DNA of 64,000 nt from DATMFV01 sp035555975 (GCA_035555975.1 DATMFV010000079.1:6597-70596), one strand, 5' to 3'. Counted from the stretch's first letter, positions 53,442 to 62,811 are shown. Numbers and translations: made by a program. Notes: generated by a model not told the origin, from the letters alone.

Positions 53442-53930
53442 ATGAACCCTTTTATGAAGATGAATACCCCCCAATACACCCTCCACCTCGACCGGAACCT
53501 TCAAGCCGACGAATTTGGCCGACTGGCCTCGCTGGCCCATTGGGGCGAGCCGGGTGACTTTACGCAGGAGCGGCTGGCCGCCCACTTCGCCGCCGTCGAT
53601 TTCGTGGCTCACGTCCGCGATGCCGGGGGCTTTCTGGTCGGCTACGTGAGCGCGATCTCCAACGGCCTCGGAGCCGTCTATCTGGATGCCTTGCTGGTCC
53701 ATCCGGAGTACGAAAGGGAGAGGGTCGGAAGGCTCCTTTTACGCGCCATGCTGAAGCATTTTCAGAACCAGCCGGTCTATGCCATGCCGTTTGTCGATGA
53801 AGAGGAGGTTTTCCGCAGCGAAGGGTTCAAGGTCTACCGCCGCGAGATGATCGCCCTTGCCAACCGGAATGATGTGCCGACGGCAGGAGACCTCACGACG
53901 GTCGATCCCGAAGGGATCAAAGCAGGATAG
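53442..53930 (+). CDS. GNAT-family N-acetyltransferase
   Basis: A 162-residue protein with the GNAT core: GFLVGYVSAISNGLGAVYLDALLVHPEYERERVGRLL-type strand 4/motif A region (about 62-100) for acetyl-CoA, and the DEEEVFRSEGFKVYRREMI end. The acceptor substrate is unknown. It lies between the cytochrome gene and the Imm50-like gene, which starts 5 bp later. Confidence 0.88.
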   Translation: MNPFMKMNTPQYTLHLDRNLQADEFGRLASLAHWGEPGDFTQERLAAHFAAVDFVAHVRDAGGFLVGYVSAISNGLGAVYLDALLVHPEYERERVGRLLLRAMLKHFQNQPVYAMPFVDEEEVFRSEGFKVYRREMIALANRNDVPTAGDLTTVDPEGIKAG

Positions 53931-53935
53931 CCGGG

Positions 53936-54325
53936 ATGGAGGCAATGCAGTTCGTCAAAGGTAGCGAACGCCTTGTTGAGGCCATGGGGGGCTGGCCTTC
54001 GTTCCATGATGCCACCGTTGTGGATGCCTCCTGCGCTGCTGATACGTTTTCGGTCAAACTTCACGTCTTTGCCATGACGGACAAGGTGGACCCCGCCGGT
54101 TATTACATCCTCGAAAGGCATCATCTGGTATCCTTCCGGTTTCTTGGCGTGAGAACGAACACGCTCCCGGCCGATTATTCCCGTGATTGCCTTTTCAACC
54201 TGACCTTTCGCAGGTTGGAAGGGATGGTTCAGGCAGATTTTGAATCCCATACAGATCAAGACGGAAGCATTGTTTGCACCGAGGTCTCCGTGATGGACGT
54301 GCTTCCCTACTCCCGCGGTGAGTGA
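53936..54325 (+). CDS. Imm50-like small protein
   Basis: A 129-residue protein. The GGWPSFHDATVVDASC start and the alternating beta pattern (TFSVKLHVFAMT, HHLVSFRFLGV, DCLFNLTFRRLEG) resemble immunity protein 50 (Imm50), which has a W-x-x-FHD-type motif. Imm50 members are found beside polymorphic toxins, but no toxin gene is adjacent. Lower third-position GC than most neighbours hints at acquisition. It is 5 bp after the GNAT gene. An unrelated housekeeping role is possible. Confidence 0.55.
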   Translation: MEAMQFVKGSERLVEAMGGWPSFHDATVVDASCAADTFSVKLHVFAMTDKVDPAGYYILERHHLVSFRFLGVRTNTLPADYSRDCLFNLTFRRLEGMVQADFESHTDQDGSIVCTEVSVMDVLPYSRGE

Positions 54326-54408
54326 GCTTGTTTAGTGATCCTGTCACTTCGGAGCGGAAACTCCCTTCAAAGGTCGACCTTCACATCAACTGTGGCTGAA
54401 TACCACGG

Positions 54409-54819
54409 TTACCGGGTTGAAAAGGTCTTCACATGGGGATAACGGAGGATTTTTTCGTCGGAAGTCGCTACCGTCAATTCATGAGCGCGGGCGGTGGCAA
54501 CGATGAGGCGATCTGCCGGATCACCATGAAAATCCGAAGGGAGGTGACACGAATCGACGGCGATTTCCGGTGTGATGGGCAAAACTTCGACGCGTCCGTC
54601 AGGGAGGGATAGCTCCATCCATTTTTGGATGGGAACCGGCAGGATGATTTTCCCCTTGGCCACCAACATGCTTACTTCCCACAAACTGATCGCCGCCAGC
54701 GCCACGACAATCTGTTCCCCCAAGACCTTTCTTGAAGCAGCCGAGAGTTCTTCGGGCCGGTTGAAGAACCGGAGCCATGCGTTTGTATCGAGCAGGAAAA
54801 CGGGCGCGGCAAGGATCAT
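54409..54819 (-). CDS. VapC-type PIN-domain ribonuclease toxin
   Basis: A 136-residue PIN protein. Metal-binding acidic residues appear in FLLDTNAWLRF (Asp10), the SLWEVSML segment, DFHGDPADRLIVATA and TSDEKIL. It should cleave RNA when freed from its antitoxin. The antitoxin gene lies just upstream on the same strand, 13 bp away, which is the standard order. Confidence 0.92.
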   Translation of the reverse strand: MILAAPVFLLDTNAWLRFFNRPEELSAASRKVLGEQIVVALAAISLWEVSMLVAKGKIILPVPIQKWMELSLPDGRVEVLPITPEIAVDSCHLPSDFHGDPADRLIVATARAHELTVATSDEKILRYPHVKTFSTR

Positions 54820-54832
54820 CGTTTTTTCAAGA

Positions 54833-55087
54833 TCAGCGTACCGCGTCCCACTCTTCGTCTGGTACGACAGGGGCGTCGGGATCGTAATCTTCCGTATAGG
54901 TAATGCCTGCCCCGCTGCCCATCCAATCCTGAAGAAGTTTCGACGAACCGGCTCCCGGAGGGGTCACCCGGGCCACCTTCTTCCCGTGCCGTGTCACTTC
55001 GATGATCACCCCCTCCTGCTCTACCTCCCGAAGAATCTCGGTGCAGTGCGCTTTGAACTCGGAAACGCTGAAGACCTTTACCGTCAT
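54833..55087 (-). CDS. Phd/YefM-family antitoxin
   Basis: An 84-residue antitoxin. The N-terminal KVFSVSEFKAHCTEILREVE with a VIIEVTRHGKKVARVTP strand pair is the Phd/YefM DNA-binding fold; the acidic C-terminal tail (about 60-84) would neutralise the PIN toxin. It probably represses its own operon. It is the first gene of the pair. Confidence 0.92.
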   Translation of the reverse strand: MTVKVFSVSEFKAHCTEILREVEQEGVIIEVTRHGKKVARVTPPGAGSSKLLQDWMGSGAGITYTEDYDPDAPVVPDEEWDAVR

Positions 55088-55158
55088 GAGGTCAGTATAA
55101 ATTGACCGGAAAAATAGTCAAATAAAAGGACCGCATTAAGGCCAACCCCCGAGCGGGT

Positions 55159-57363
55159 TTACCTCGCACCCTCCGCCGCATTTTCCTTCCGCATCTCCTT
55201 CGGCGCGGTTCTCGGCAGGAGGCGGTTGGGGGGCGGGGTGAGGTAGTGCTGGTACTCCGGCACGGCGGCGTCGGTTCCGGCGCTTCGTTTGCGGGATTGT
55301 TCGCGGAAGTAGAGCTGGGCCTGCGACGGCCGGGTGCCTCGCTTCGGTTTGAGCCGGGTGTAGGTGCCCTCAGCCTGGAGTTCGCGGGCCTTGACGTTGT
55401 CGTTGAGGAACGCGGGCAGCATGTCGTCGACGATCAACTCGCGCAACTCGGGCTCGTCAACGGGGAAGACGAGTTCGATCCGCCGGTAGAGGTTGCGCGG
55501 CATCCAGTCGGCGCTGCCGAGGTAGAGTTCCGGCGAGCCGTTGTTGCCGAAGTAATAAATGCGGCTGTGTTCGAGAAAGCGGCCGACGATGCTGATGACG
55601 CGGATGTTTTCGCTGATCCCCGGCAGTTTCGGGCGCAGGCAGCAGATGCCGCGCACGATCAGGTCGATCTTCACCCCGGCCTGCGACGCCTCGTAGAGGG
55701 CGAGGATCAAGGTTTCATCCACCAGAGAGTTGAGCTTGACGATGATCCGCCCCGGCTTGCCCGCCTTGGCGTGGTTGCGTTCGCGCTCGATCATCTGCTT
55801 GAAACGCTGCGCGAGATCCCACGGGGCGACCAGCAGCTTTTTGAACCCGGGGTATTCGGTCAGGCCGGTCAGCGAATTAAAGAGCGTGGCGACTTCGAGG
55901 GTCAGTTCCGGCTTGCTCGTCAGGAGGCCGAGGTCGGTATAGATCCGCGCGGTTTTCGGGTGGTAGTTGCCGGTGCTCAAATGCACGTACTGGCGAATGC
56001 GGTCTTCATCGCGCCGGACGATCAGGAGCATCTTGCAATGGATCTTGAAACCGACGATGCCGTAGACGACATGCACCCCCGCTTCCTCCAGGTGGCGCGC
56101 CCAGTGGATGTTGTTGGCTTCGTCGAAGCGGGCTTTGAGTTCGACGATCGCGGTCACCTGCTTGCCGAGCGCGGCGGCCTGCGCCAGCGCGGCGACAAAG
56201 GGCGAGTCGCCGCTGGTCCGGTAGAGGGTCATCTTGATGGCGAGCACCATCGGGTCGACGGCGGCCTGTTCGATGAACTCGACCACGTCGTCAAACGGTT
56301 CGTACGGGTGATGGAGCAGGATGTCCTGCTTGCGCAGGAGTTGCCAGACATCGCCGCCGGGCGGCAGGGCGGGGTCGTGCGAAGGGGTGAAGGGACGGTC
56401 GCGCAGGTTCGCAAAGGCTTCGTTCTGGATGAGCGGCGCGAGGTGGGTCATCGAGATCGGCCCGTTGAGCAGGTAGAGGTCGTTCTCCGAAAGCTTGAAG
56501 CGTTCGAGCAGGAGCGCCTGAAAATCCTTGGGACAATCGTGCTCGACCTCCAGGCGGACGGCGTTGCCCCGGTTGCTGCGGCGCAGTTCCTGTTCGATGG
56601 TGCGCAACAGGTTGTTCGCCTCCTCGTTGTCGATGTAAAGGTCGCTGTTGCGGGTGATCCGGAAGGCATGGACCCCCTCGAGGATCAACCCCGGGAAAAG
56701 CTCCCCCAGGTGGGCCTTGATCAGGTCGCTCAAATAGATGTAATCCCACGGGCGCTGCGCCGTCTTGGAACGGGGCTTGGGCCGGGGCAGGGCGATGAGC
56801 CGGGGGACGATCCGGGGGACCTGCACGATGGCGTAGAGCGGTTCATCCTCGCCGGGGCGGCGGGCGCGGACCATCAGGTTATGGCTCTTGTTGAGGACCT
56901 GCGGGAAAGGGTGGCTGGCGTCGACCGCGAGGGGGGTGAGCACCGGGAAAACCTCGTTGTGAAAATATTTCCGCGCCCACTGGAGGCGGGCGGGCTCCAG
57001 TTCCGCCACGCGGTGGATGAAGATCCGGTTGGCGGCGAGTTCGGGAAGGATTTCGTTGTTCCAGAGCGCGTATTGCGCCCCGACGAGTTGGTGGGTCAGC
57101 TTGTGAAGGGCGCGGAAGACCTCGATCGGCGTCAGGCCGTCGGGGCCGATGGTGGCCGTGCCGCTGTTGATCTGCTGGACGATGCCTGCGACGCGGATTT
57201 CGAAAAATTCGTCGAGGTTCGCGGAAAAGATGCTGAGGAACTTGACCCGTTCCATCAGCGGCTGGGTGGCGTCCTGCGCCTCTTCGAGGACGCGGCGGTT
57301 GAACTCCAGCCAGCTCAGTTCGCGGTTGATGAAGTGTTCAGGGACCAGGAGTGGGTGTGACAT
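55159..57363 (-). CDS. ppk1: Polyphosphate kinase PPK1
   Basis: A 734-residue enzyme that makes polyphosphate from ATP. The N-terminal FINRELSWLEFNRRVLEEA, YVHLSTGNYH with the phospho-histidine region, FLEHSRIYYFGNNG and YLGSADWMPRNLYRRIE are family motifs. Length is normal (about 690-740). The ATG at 57363 is used; a 134-residue in-frame extension overlaps the divergent exported-protein gene and is not family sequence. The C-terminal tail (about 690-734) is variable and low-complexity. Confidence 0.96.
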   Translation of the reverse strand: MSHPLLVPEHFINRELSWLEFNRRVLEEAQDATQPLMERVKFLSIFSANLDEFFEIRVAGIVQQINSGTATIGPDGLTPIEVFRALHKLTHQLVGAQYALWNNEILPELAANRIFIHRVAELEPARLQWARKYFHNEVFPVLTPLAVDASHPFPQVLNKSHNLMVRARRPGEDEPLYAIVQVPRIVPRLIALPRPKPRSKTAQRPWDYIYLSDLIKAHLGELFPGLILEGVHAFRITRNSDLYIDNEEANNLLRTIEQELRRSNRGNAVRLEVEHDCPKDFQALLLERFKLSENDLYLLNGPISMTHLAPLIQNEAFANLRDRPFTPSHDPALPPGGDVWQLLRKQDILLHHPYEPFDDVVEFIEQAAVDPMVLAIKMTLYRTSGDSPFVAALAQAAALGKQVTAIVELKARFDEANNIHWARHLEEAGVHVVYGIVGFKIHCKMLLIVRRDEDRIRQYVHLSTGNYHPKTARIYTDLGLLTSKPELTLEVATLFNSLTGLTEYPGFKKLLVAPWDLAQRFKQMIERERNHAKAGKPGRIIVKLNSLVDETLILALYEASQAGVKIDLIVRGICCLRPKLPGISENIRVISIVGRFLEHSRIYYFGNNGSPELYLGSADWMPRNLYRRIELVFPVDEPELRELIVDDMLPAFLNDNVKARELQAEGTYTRLKPKRGTRPSQAQLYFREQSRKRSAGTDAAVPEYQHYLTPPPNRLLPRTAPKEMRKENAAEGAR

Positions 57364-57529
57364 CTCCCGCCAGCTTATCGGGTTTTCCCTCAAGGGGCAA
57401 ATCATCGCGAAAGGTGAAACGAGCGAAAAAGAAAGGTTTTCCTCCTCTTTTCTCCGGTTGGCGGGGAAAACGGTTGCAGTCGGCGGGAGAAATCCTGACA
57501 GTCGCCCGGTGTCCAACACTCCTGTTTTT

Positions 57530-58111
57530 ATGAGATCGTCCAATTGGGTTCGAAGTTTACGTCTGGTCGCGGCACTGGGGTTCGGCGCGGGGATGGCCTT
57601 GAACGTCCACGCGCAGGGAGGCTGGCAGGGGGAAATCCGGACGCCGACGCCGACGCCCACTCCCGCCGCTGCGGCGAGCCCCGCGCCAACGGCGCAGCCA
57701 AGCCCGGCGGAACTCCTGTTGCCATCCAAGACGCAGCCGGAGGAGCGGCTGGCCGTGTTTTTCAAACATTTGCAGGCGGGCGAGGTGGAGGAAGCCTACC
57801 GCGTCCTGCTCGAAGGGAGCCGGATTGCCGCCTCTGCGGGCGACGTGGCGATGCTCAAAACCAAGACGCGCGAGGCGATCGGCATGGTCGGCACGATCAC
57901 CGGGTTTGACGAACTGGAGATCAAACCGGCGGGAGAACATTTCCGGCGTTATACCTACCTGGCGCTCGGCAAGGAGTTTCCGCTCCGCTGGCGTTTTTAC
58001 TTCTACCGCTCGAACGACATCTGGCGTTTGATCGACATCCGCATCAGCGACCGGTTGGGCGAACTTTTCGGCGAGACCCCCTCCGCCGAGGAAGCCGTCG
58101 GGAGCGAGTGA
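57530..58111 (+). CDS. Exported protein of unknown function
   Basis: A 193-residue protein with a signal peptide (about 1-28, VRSLRLVAALGFGAGMALNVHA), a Thr-Pro/Ala-Pro spacer (about 36-60) and a C-terminal domain (about 65-180) with a helical start and beta end (YLALGKEFPLRWRFYFYRSN, WRLIDIRISDRLGELFGE). The shape recalls NTF2-like or DUF4864-like domains, but I cannot assign it. It is 13 bp upstream of the UbiA-family gene and divergent from ppk1. Confidence 0.75.
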   Translation: MRSSNWVRSLRLVAALGFGAGMALNVHAQGGWQGEIRTPTPTPTPAAAASPAPTAQPSPAELLLPSKTQPEERLAVFFKHLQAGEVEEAYRVLLEGSRIAASAGDVAMLKTKTREAIGMVGTITGFDELEIKPAGEHFRRYTYLALGKEFPLRWRFYFYRSNDIWRLIDIRISDRLGELFGETPSAEEAVGSE

Positions 58112-58124
58112 ACGCCCGTAGACA

Positions 58125-58997
58125 ATGAAACCGGCGACGGAATCCCGCCCTTCGTGGGGGGAAAGCTTTGCGCGGACGCTGACGTTCATCCGCTTTTCGC
58201 ACACGGTCTTTGCGCTGCCGTTCGCGCTCGGGGCGATGTTCGTGGCGGCGGAAGGCGTGCCGTCGTGGCGCGTCGCGGCGTTGATCGTGCTCGCGATGGT
58301 TTTTGCCCGGACGGCAGCGATGGCGTTCAACCGGCTGGTCGACTGGGAGATGGACAAGCGCAACCCGCGCACGGCGGGGCGGCACCGGCTGGTCTCTTTC
58401 CCAAGCGCTGTGGCGCTCTGCACGGTCAGTTCGCTCGGGTTTCTTGCAACGGCGGGAGCGATCAACCGGCTTTGCCTTTACCTCGGGCCGCTCGCGCTGC
58501 TGCTGATCTTCTTTTACTCGCTGACCAAGCGGTTTACCTCATGGTGCCATTTTTTCCTCGGGCTGGCGTTGGCGGCGGCTCCCGTCGGGGCATGGCTGGC
58601 GGTGCGGGGGGAGTGGGCGCTTGCGCCGCTGGTGCTCGCCGCCGGGGTGGTCTTCTGGGTGGCCGGGTTTGACATGATCTATGCGACACAGGATTACGAG
58701 TTTGACCGCGCTGAAGGAGTTCACTCGCTGGTGGTCCGCCTCGGGATCGACCGGAGCCTCCAGGCCGCCCAGGCGTTGCACCTGGTGATGTGGCTGCTGC
58801 TGGCGGCGTTTGGCCTGGTGGCGCAACTCGGGCCGATCTATTTTGCCGGGCTGGCGGTGGTCGTCGGTTTTCTGGTTTATGAGCACCGGGTGGCCCGGCG
58901 GCGCGATCTCGACGCAATCAACGCGGCGTTTTTTACCAGCAACGCCTGGGTCGGGTGCGTCTTTGTACTGGCGACGCTGCTGGATCGTTTGATCTAG
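58125..58997 (+). CDS. UbiA-family prenyltransferase (MqnP-like)
   Basis: A 290-residue membrane enzyme with about eight helices. The first Asp motif NRLVDWEMDKRNPRTAGR (about 69-86) binds prenyl diphosphate with Mg2+, and the second motif DMIYATQDYEFDRAEG (about 185-200) is also present. This UbiA subgroup includes MqnP, which prenylates the naphthoate of the futalosine menaquinone pathway. UbiA proper (ubiquinone) is the alternative. No other quinone gene is in the window. A hairpin terminator follows. Confidence 0.9.
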   Translation: MKPATESRPSWGESFARTLTFIRFSHTVFALPFALGAMFVAAEGVPSWRVAALIVLAMVFARTAAMAFNRLVDWEMDKRNPRTAGRHRLVSFPSAVALCTVSSLGFLATAGAINRLCLYLGPLALLLIFFYSLTKRFTSWCHFFLGLALAAAPVGAWLAVRGEWALAPLVLAAGVVFWVAGFDMIYATQDYEFDRAEGVHSLVVRLGIDRSLQAAQALHLVMWLLLAAFGLVAQLGPIYFAGLAVVVGFLVYEHRVARRRDLDAINAAFFTSNAWVGCVFVLATLLDRLI

Positions 58998-59010
58998 CCT
59001 TCACGGCGCG

Positions 59011-59045
59011 TCGGGTACGTCCCGAAGCGGACGGAGGTCCGTTTT
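59011..59045 (+). terminator. Tandem hairpin terminator after the UbiA-family gene
   Basis: TCGGG-TACGT-CCCGA (59011-59025) is followed by CGGAC-GGAG-GTCCG (59028-59041) and then TTTT. The second hairpin also resembles dispersed family B, with a GGAG loop. Confidence 0.55.
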
Positions 59046-59058
59046 CTCAAGCGTCAGA

Positions 59059-61728
59059 ATGCACACCGGTCCCGCAGAGCGCCTACCGCAGGAACCTGCC
59101 TGTTCCAGTACCAACAAGGAACGGCTGGCGGCCCTGAGACGTTACGCCATTCTTGACACGCCGAAGGACCGCGATTTTGACGATCTCTGCCAGCTCGCCG
59201 CCCACATCTGCGGCGCGCCGGTGGCGACGATCGGCTTCATCGACGCCGACCGGCAATGGTTCAAGAGCGCGGTGGGGCTGGAGGTGGAAGAGATTTCGCT
59301 GGAGGCGTCGATCTGCCGGTACACGATCTGCGAAGAGGAGATTCTTGTCGTCGAAAACCTGCTGGAGGACGAGCGATTCCGCGAGATGAGCTGTTGCGAG
59401 GAGCCGTTCCTGTTCCGTTTCTACGCAGGGGTGGTGATCCGCTCCGCCGACGGTTTCCCGCTGGGGACCGTCGCGGTGGCCGACCGCGTTCCAAGGCGGA
59501 TCGACCCCGCGACGATGACCGCCTTCAAGACGCTGGCCCGGCAGGTGACGAGCCTTCTGGAAAGCCGCCGTTTTGAGACGCGGCTGGAGGAAAAAAACCG
59601 GCTGGCGGAGCTGCGGGCCAGCCTGAGCGCCCGCCTCGCCCGGAGCGAACCGCTGGGGGTGAGCCTCCAGGCGTGCGCGGAGATCATGGCGCTCTATTTT
59701 CAGGAGGCGGTGGTGCGGATCTGGATGCTCGACTCGACCGGGGGCTTTCTGGAAGCAGTCGGCACCGCCGGGCTCGGGCCGGTGCGGGAGGGGACGGGAA
59801 GGCTGCCGGTCGCCCGGAGCCGGGTCGGGCAGGTCTACCTTTCGCGCCAGCCGCAGGTGCTTCACCTCGAAGGCGCGCGGGAGACGGTCTGGGAACCGCC
59901 GCCGGTCAAGGGGGTGATGGTCTTCTCCGGCTATCCTTTGATCGCCCGCCACCAGACGCTCGGGGTCCTGACGCTCGACCTCCGGGAAGCGGCGGCGTCC
60001 GCCCTGTTGACCGATCTCGACCTCCTCGCCTACCTTATCGCGCAGGGGATCGAGACGAAACGGGCGGAGGAGGATCTCCTCAACCGCGAACGGGTCGCCC
60101 GGTTTCTGGCCAAGGCGAGTTCCGACCTGGCGGAAGTGGGCGATTTTTACAGCACGATGCAGAAGATCGCCAACTCCGCCGTGCCCGAGTTTTCCGACTG
60201 GTGCCTCATTTTCCTGACCTCGCCGGAAGTCCCCCTCAAAGGGATCGCCATCGCCCACCGGGAGCCGGACGAGATCGCCAGGATGCGCGACATGATCGAA
60301 CGCTACACCCCGCGCCTCGCCGCGACGAGCGGGGTCGAGGAGACGGGCGAGTCGGAGCTTTTCGAGGTGATCCCCGACAGTCTCCTGCAGGAGATCGCCG
60401 ACGACGAAACGCATTTGCAGATCCTCCGTTCGCTCAACCTGATTTCCTCCATCTGCGTCGCCTTGACGCGGCGGGGGGAGATTTTCGGGATGATGACCTT
60501 TTACACGGCGGAGTCGGGCCGGAAGTTTGACCGCCACCACCTTGCGGCGGCGGAAGACCTGGCGCGGCGCGCCGAGGTGGCGATTGAAAATGCCAACCTC
60601 TACCAGCAGCTTCAGGAGGCCGACCGGAGCAAGGACGAGTTTCTGGCGACCCTCGCGCATGAACTGCGCAATCCGCTCGCACCGCTCTCCAACGCAGTCG
60701 AAATCCTCAAGACCGAGCGCGACGATCCCGAGGCGCATCGGCAGACGTGCGAGATGATGGCGCGCCAGCTTCGGCACCTCGTCCGGCTGGTCGACGATCT
60801 GCTCGACATTTCCCGCATCACCCACAACCGGCTGGAGCTGCGGCCCGAGAAGATCGCCTTTTCGGAAATCGCCAAGAGCGTTCTGGAGACCGCCACACCG
60901 CTGGTCCGGGCCGCGCACCATCGCTTGAGCGTCGAGTTGCCGGGCGAGCCGATCGTCCTCGAAGTCGACCCTGCGAGGATCACGCAGGTGATCTCGAACC
61001 TGCTCAACAACGCCGTCAAGTACACAAAAAAGGGCGGGGAGATCGCCTTCCGGGCGTGGCGCGATGGCGCAACGCTCTGCATCTGCGTCAAGGACAGCGG
61101 GGTCGGGATCGATCCGGAGATGTTGCCGCGCGTCTTTGACCTTTTCACCCAGGTGGGCGGTTCGCTGGAAAACACCCAGGGCGGGATGGGGATCGGGCTG
61201 ACGCTGGTACGGCGGTTGACCGAGCTGCACGGCGGCAGCGTGGAGGCGTTCAGCGAAGGGAAAGGCAAGGGGAGCGAGTTTCTGGTGCGCCTGCCGATCC
61301 TCGCCGAAGCGAAGCGGGTCATCGACGGCGACCGGCAGGCGGAGAAGGAAGCCCCCCGGCGCAAGCTCAAGATCCTGGTGGTCGACGACAACCGCGATTC
61401 CGCCGTCACCCTCGCGCGTCTGCTGGCGCGGCTGGGCCATGAACTCAAAACCGCCTTCGACGGGCCCGAAGCGGTGATCCTCGCTGCCGAGTTTGCGCCC
61501 GACGTGGTCTTTCTCGACATCGGGATGCCGAATCTCAACGGCTACGATGCCGCACGACTGATCCGCAAGGAGGCCGACGCCGAGGGGCGGCGCATCGTCC
61601 TGATGGCGATGACCGGCTGGGGACAGGAGTCCGATCTCCGCCGCGCAAAGGAAGCCGGTTTTGATCAACACCTCCTCAAACCGCTCGATTTTGACGACGT
61701 GAAGCGCAAGCTGCTGACCGTGGCGTGA
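59059..61728 (+). CDS. Hybrid sensor histidine kinase (three GAF, HisKA, HATPase, receiver)
   Basis: An 889-residue cytoplasmic kinase. Predicted order: GAF (about 25-170), GAF (about 185-340), a third GAF-like domain (about 345-505), HisKA (about 515-585; phospho-His in LATLAHELRNPL), HATPase (about 620-755; NLLNNAVKYT, DSGVGIDPEMLPRVFDLF, GMGIGLTLVRRL) and receiver (about 770-885; VVDDNRDSAVT, Asp in VVFLDIGMPNLNG, AMTGWG, LLKPLDF). No membrane helices are seen, so it senses an internal signal. It has no adjacent response regulator; output may pass through another protein. Confidence 0.93.
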   Translation: MHTGPAERLPQEPACSSTNKERLAALRRYAILDTPKDRDFDDLCQLAAHICGAPVATIGFIDADRQWFKSAVGLEVEEISLEASICRYTICEEEILVVENLLEDERFREMSCCEEPFLFRFYAGVVIRSADGFPLGTVAVADRVPRRIDPATMTAFKTLARQVTSLLESRRFETRLEEKNRLAELRASLSARLARSEPLGVSLQACAEIMALYFQEAVVRIWMLDSTGGFLEAVGTAGLGPVREGTGRLPVARSRVGQVYLSRQPQVLHLEGARETVWEPPPVKGVMVFSGYPLIARHQTLGVLTLDLREAAASALLTDLDLLAYLIAQGIETKRAEEDLLNRERVARFLAKASSDLAEVGDFYSTMQKIANSAVPEFSDWCLIFLTSPEVPLKGIAIAHREPDEIARMRDMIERYTPRLAATSGVEETGESELFEVIPDSLLQEIADDETHLQILRSLNLISSICVALTRRGEIFGMMTFYTAESGRKFDRHHLAAAEDLARRAEVAIENANLYQQLQEADRSKDEFLATLAHELRNPLAPLSNAVEILKTERDDPEAHRQTCEMMARQLRHLVRLVDDLLDISRITHNRLELRPEKIAFSEIAKSVLETATPLVRAAHHRLSVELPGEPIVLEVDPARITQVISNLLNNAVKYTKKGGEIAFRAWRDGATLCICVKDSGVGIDPEMLPRVFDLFTQVGGSLENTQGGMGIGLTLVRRLTELHGGSVEAFSEGKGKGSEFLVRLPILAEAKRVIDGDRQAEKEAPRRKLKILVVDDNRDSAVTLARLLARLGHELKTAFDGPEAVILAAEFAPDVVFLDIGMPNLNGYDAARLIRKEADAEGRRIVLMAMTGWGQESDLRRAKEAGFDQHLLKPLDFDDVKRKLLTVA

Positions 61729-61733
61729 GCTGG

Positions 61734-61848
61734 GGCGGGCCTCCGCGCCCGCCGCGGGATTTGAGGTCGCCGGGAGTAAGCGGGTATACCAGATCCAACG
61801 CCACGGTCGGCGCGGAGGCTTACCCCTCCACCGTTGTCGCGGGAGCGT
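61734..61848. repeat. Dispersed intergenic repeat (hairpin family B)
   Basis: It starts with GGCGGGC-CTCCGC-GCCCGCC (61734-61753), a perfect 7-bp stem. TTGAGGTCGCC, ATCCAACGCCACGGTCGGCG and GCGGAGG...CCCTCCA follow, in the same order as at 25570-25692. It lies just after the histidine kinase gene and may also terminate it. Confidence 0.7.
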
Positions 61849-61921
61849 GCTCGGCTCCCAACCGAAAAAAGCGCTCTTGCGCCGGAAGCCATTTCCCGGT
61901 ACGAATGAACCTTCCTTCACA

Positions 61922-62785
61922 TTGAAACTTTTGCGCTCGCCCCAAGCTGCGACGCGGGTTTGCCGTACGGTGCCCCGTTCTACCGCGTCTCCTTTGGTCC
62001 TGGTCCCCACGATGGGGGCCTTGCATGCCGGTCATGTCGCCCTGCTGGAGCGCGCGAGGAAACTGGCGGGCAGCACGGGGACGGTGGTCGCTTCGATCTT
62101 CGTCAACCCGACCCAGTTCGGCCCGAAGGAGGATCTCTCCCGTTATCCACGGACGCTCGCTGAAGATCGCCGTAAGTGCGAGGCGGCGGGGGTCGACTAC
62201 CTTTTTGCGCCCGAACCCGCGGCGATGTATGGCGAAGGTTTCTCCACGTGGGTAGAGGAGTCGTCGCTCTCGAAGGTGATGTGCGGCGCGTCGCGGCCCG
62301 GGCATTTTCGCGGCGTCTGCACGGTGGTGACCAAGCTTTTTCACCTGATCGCGCCCGACGTGGCCGTTTTCGGCAAAAAAGATGCCCAGCAGCTTGCCAT
62401 CATCCGGCGCATGGTGGCGGATCTTGATTTTCAGGTGCGCGTCGTCGGCGTCCCCACGGTGCGGGAAAGCGACGGGCTGGCTTTAAGTTCGCGCAACCGG
62501 TATTTGAATCCCCAAGAGCGGCGGCAGGCGGTCGTCCTGCGCCGGGCGCTTCTGGCGGCGCGCGCTTCGGTGGCGCACGGGGAACGGAGCCCGGAAGCGG
62601 TGGCCGCGCAGGTGGCCGCCACCATCGGCGAAGCGCCCTTGGCAAAGATCGACTACGTGAAAGTGGTCGACGCCGCCACGCTCGAGCCGCCGGGGGAGGG
62701 GAGCCGCCTCTGGCTGATCGCGGTCGCGGTGTTTTTCGGTTCGACCCGTTTGATTGACAACGTGGAGGTGAAGGCGGGGCGCTGA
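61922..62785 (+). CDS. panC: Pantothenate synthetase PanC
   Basis: A 287-residue enzyme that joins pantoate and beta-alanine with ATP. LVPTMGALHAGHVALLERA, IFVNPTQFGPKEDLSRYPR, GKKDAQQLAIIRRMVADL and SSRNRYLNPQER are family motifs. The TTG at 61922 is preferred: it puts 28 residues before the PTMG motif, near the 30 of the E. coli enzyme, and there is no closer ATG before that motif. An ATG-less upstream extension to 61847 is possible. nadB follows after 26 bp. Confidence 0.93.
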   Translation: MKLLRSPQAATRVCRTVPRSTASPLVLVPTMGALHAGHVALLERARKLAGSTGTVVASIFVNPTQFGPKEDLSRYPRTLAEDRRKCEAAGVDYLFAPEPAAMYGEGFSTWVEESSLSKVMCGASRPGHFRGVCTVVTKLFHLIAPDVAVFGKKDAQQLAIIRRMVADLDFQVRVVGVPTVRESDGLALSSRNRYLNPQERRQAVVLRRALLAARASVAHGERSPEAVAAQVAATIGEAPLAKIDYVKVVDAATLEPPGEGSRLWLIAVAVFFGSTRLIDNVEVKAGR

Positions 62786-62811
62786 CGATTTTTTTGTAAG
62801 GAAGAAGTGCG

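Noticed and set aside
57364..57765. 134-residue N-terminal extension of ppk1
   Set aside because: It overlaps the start and signal peptide of the divergent exported protein and is not PPK-like.
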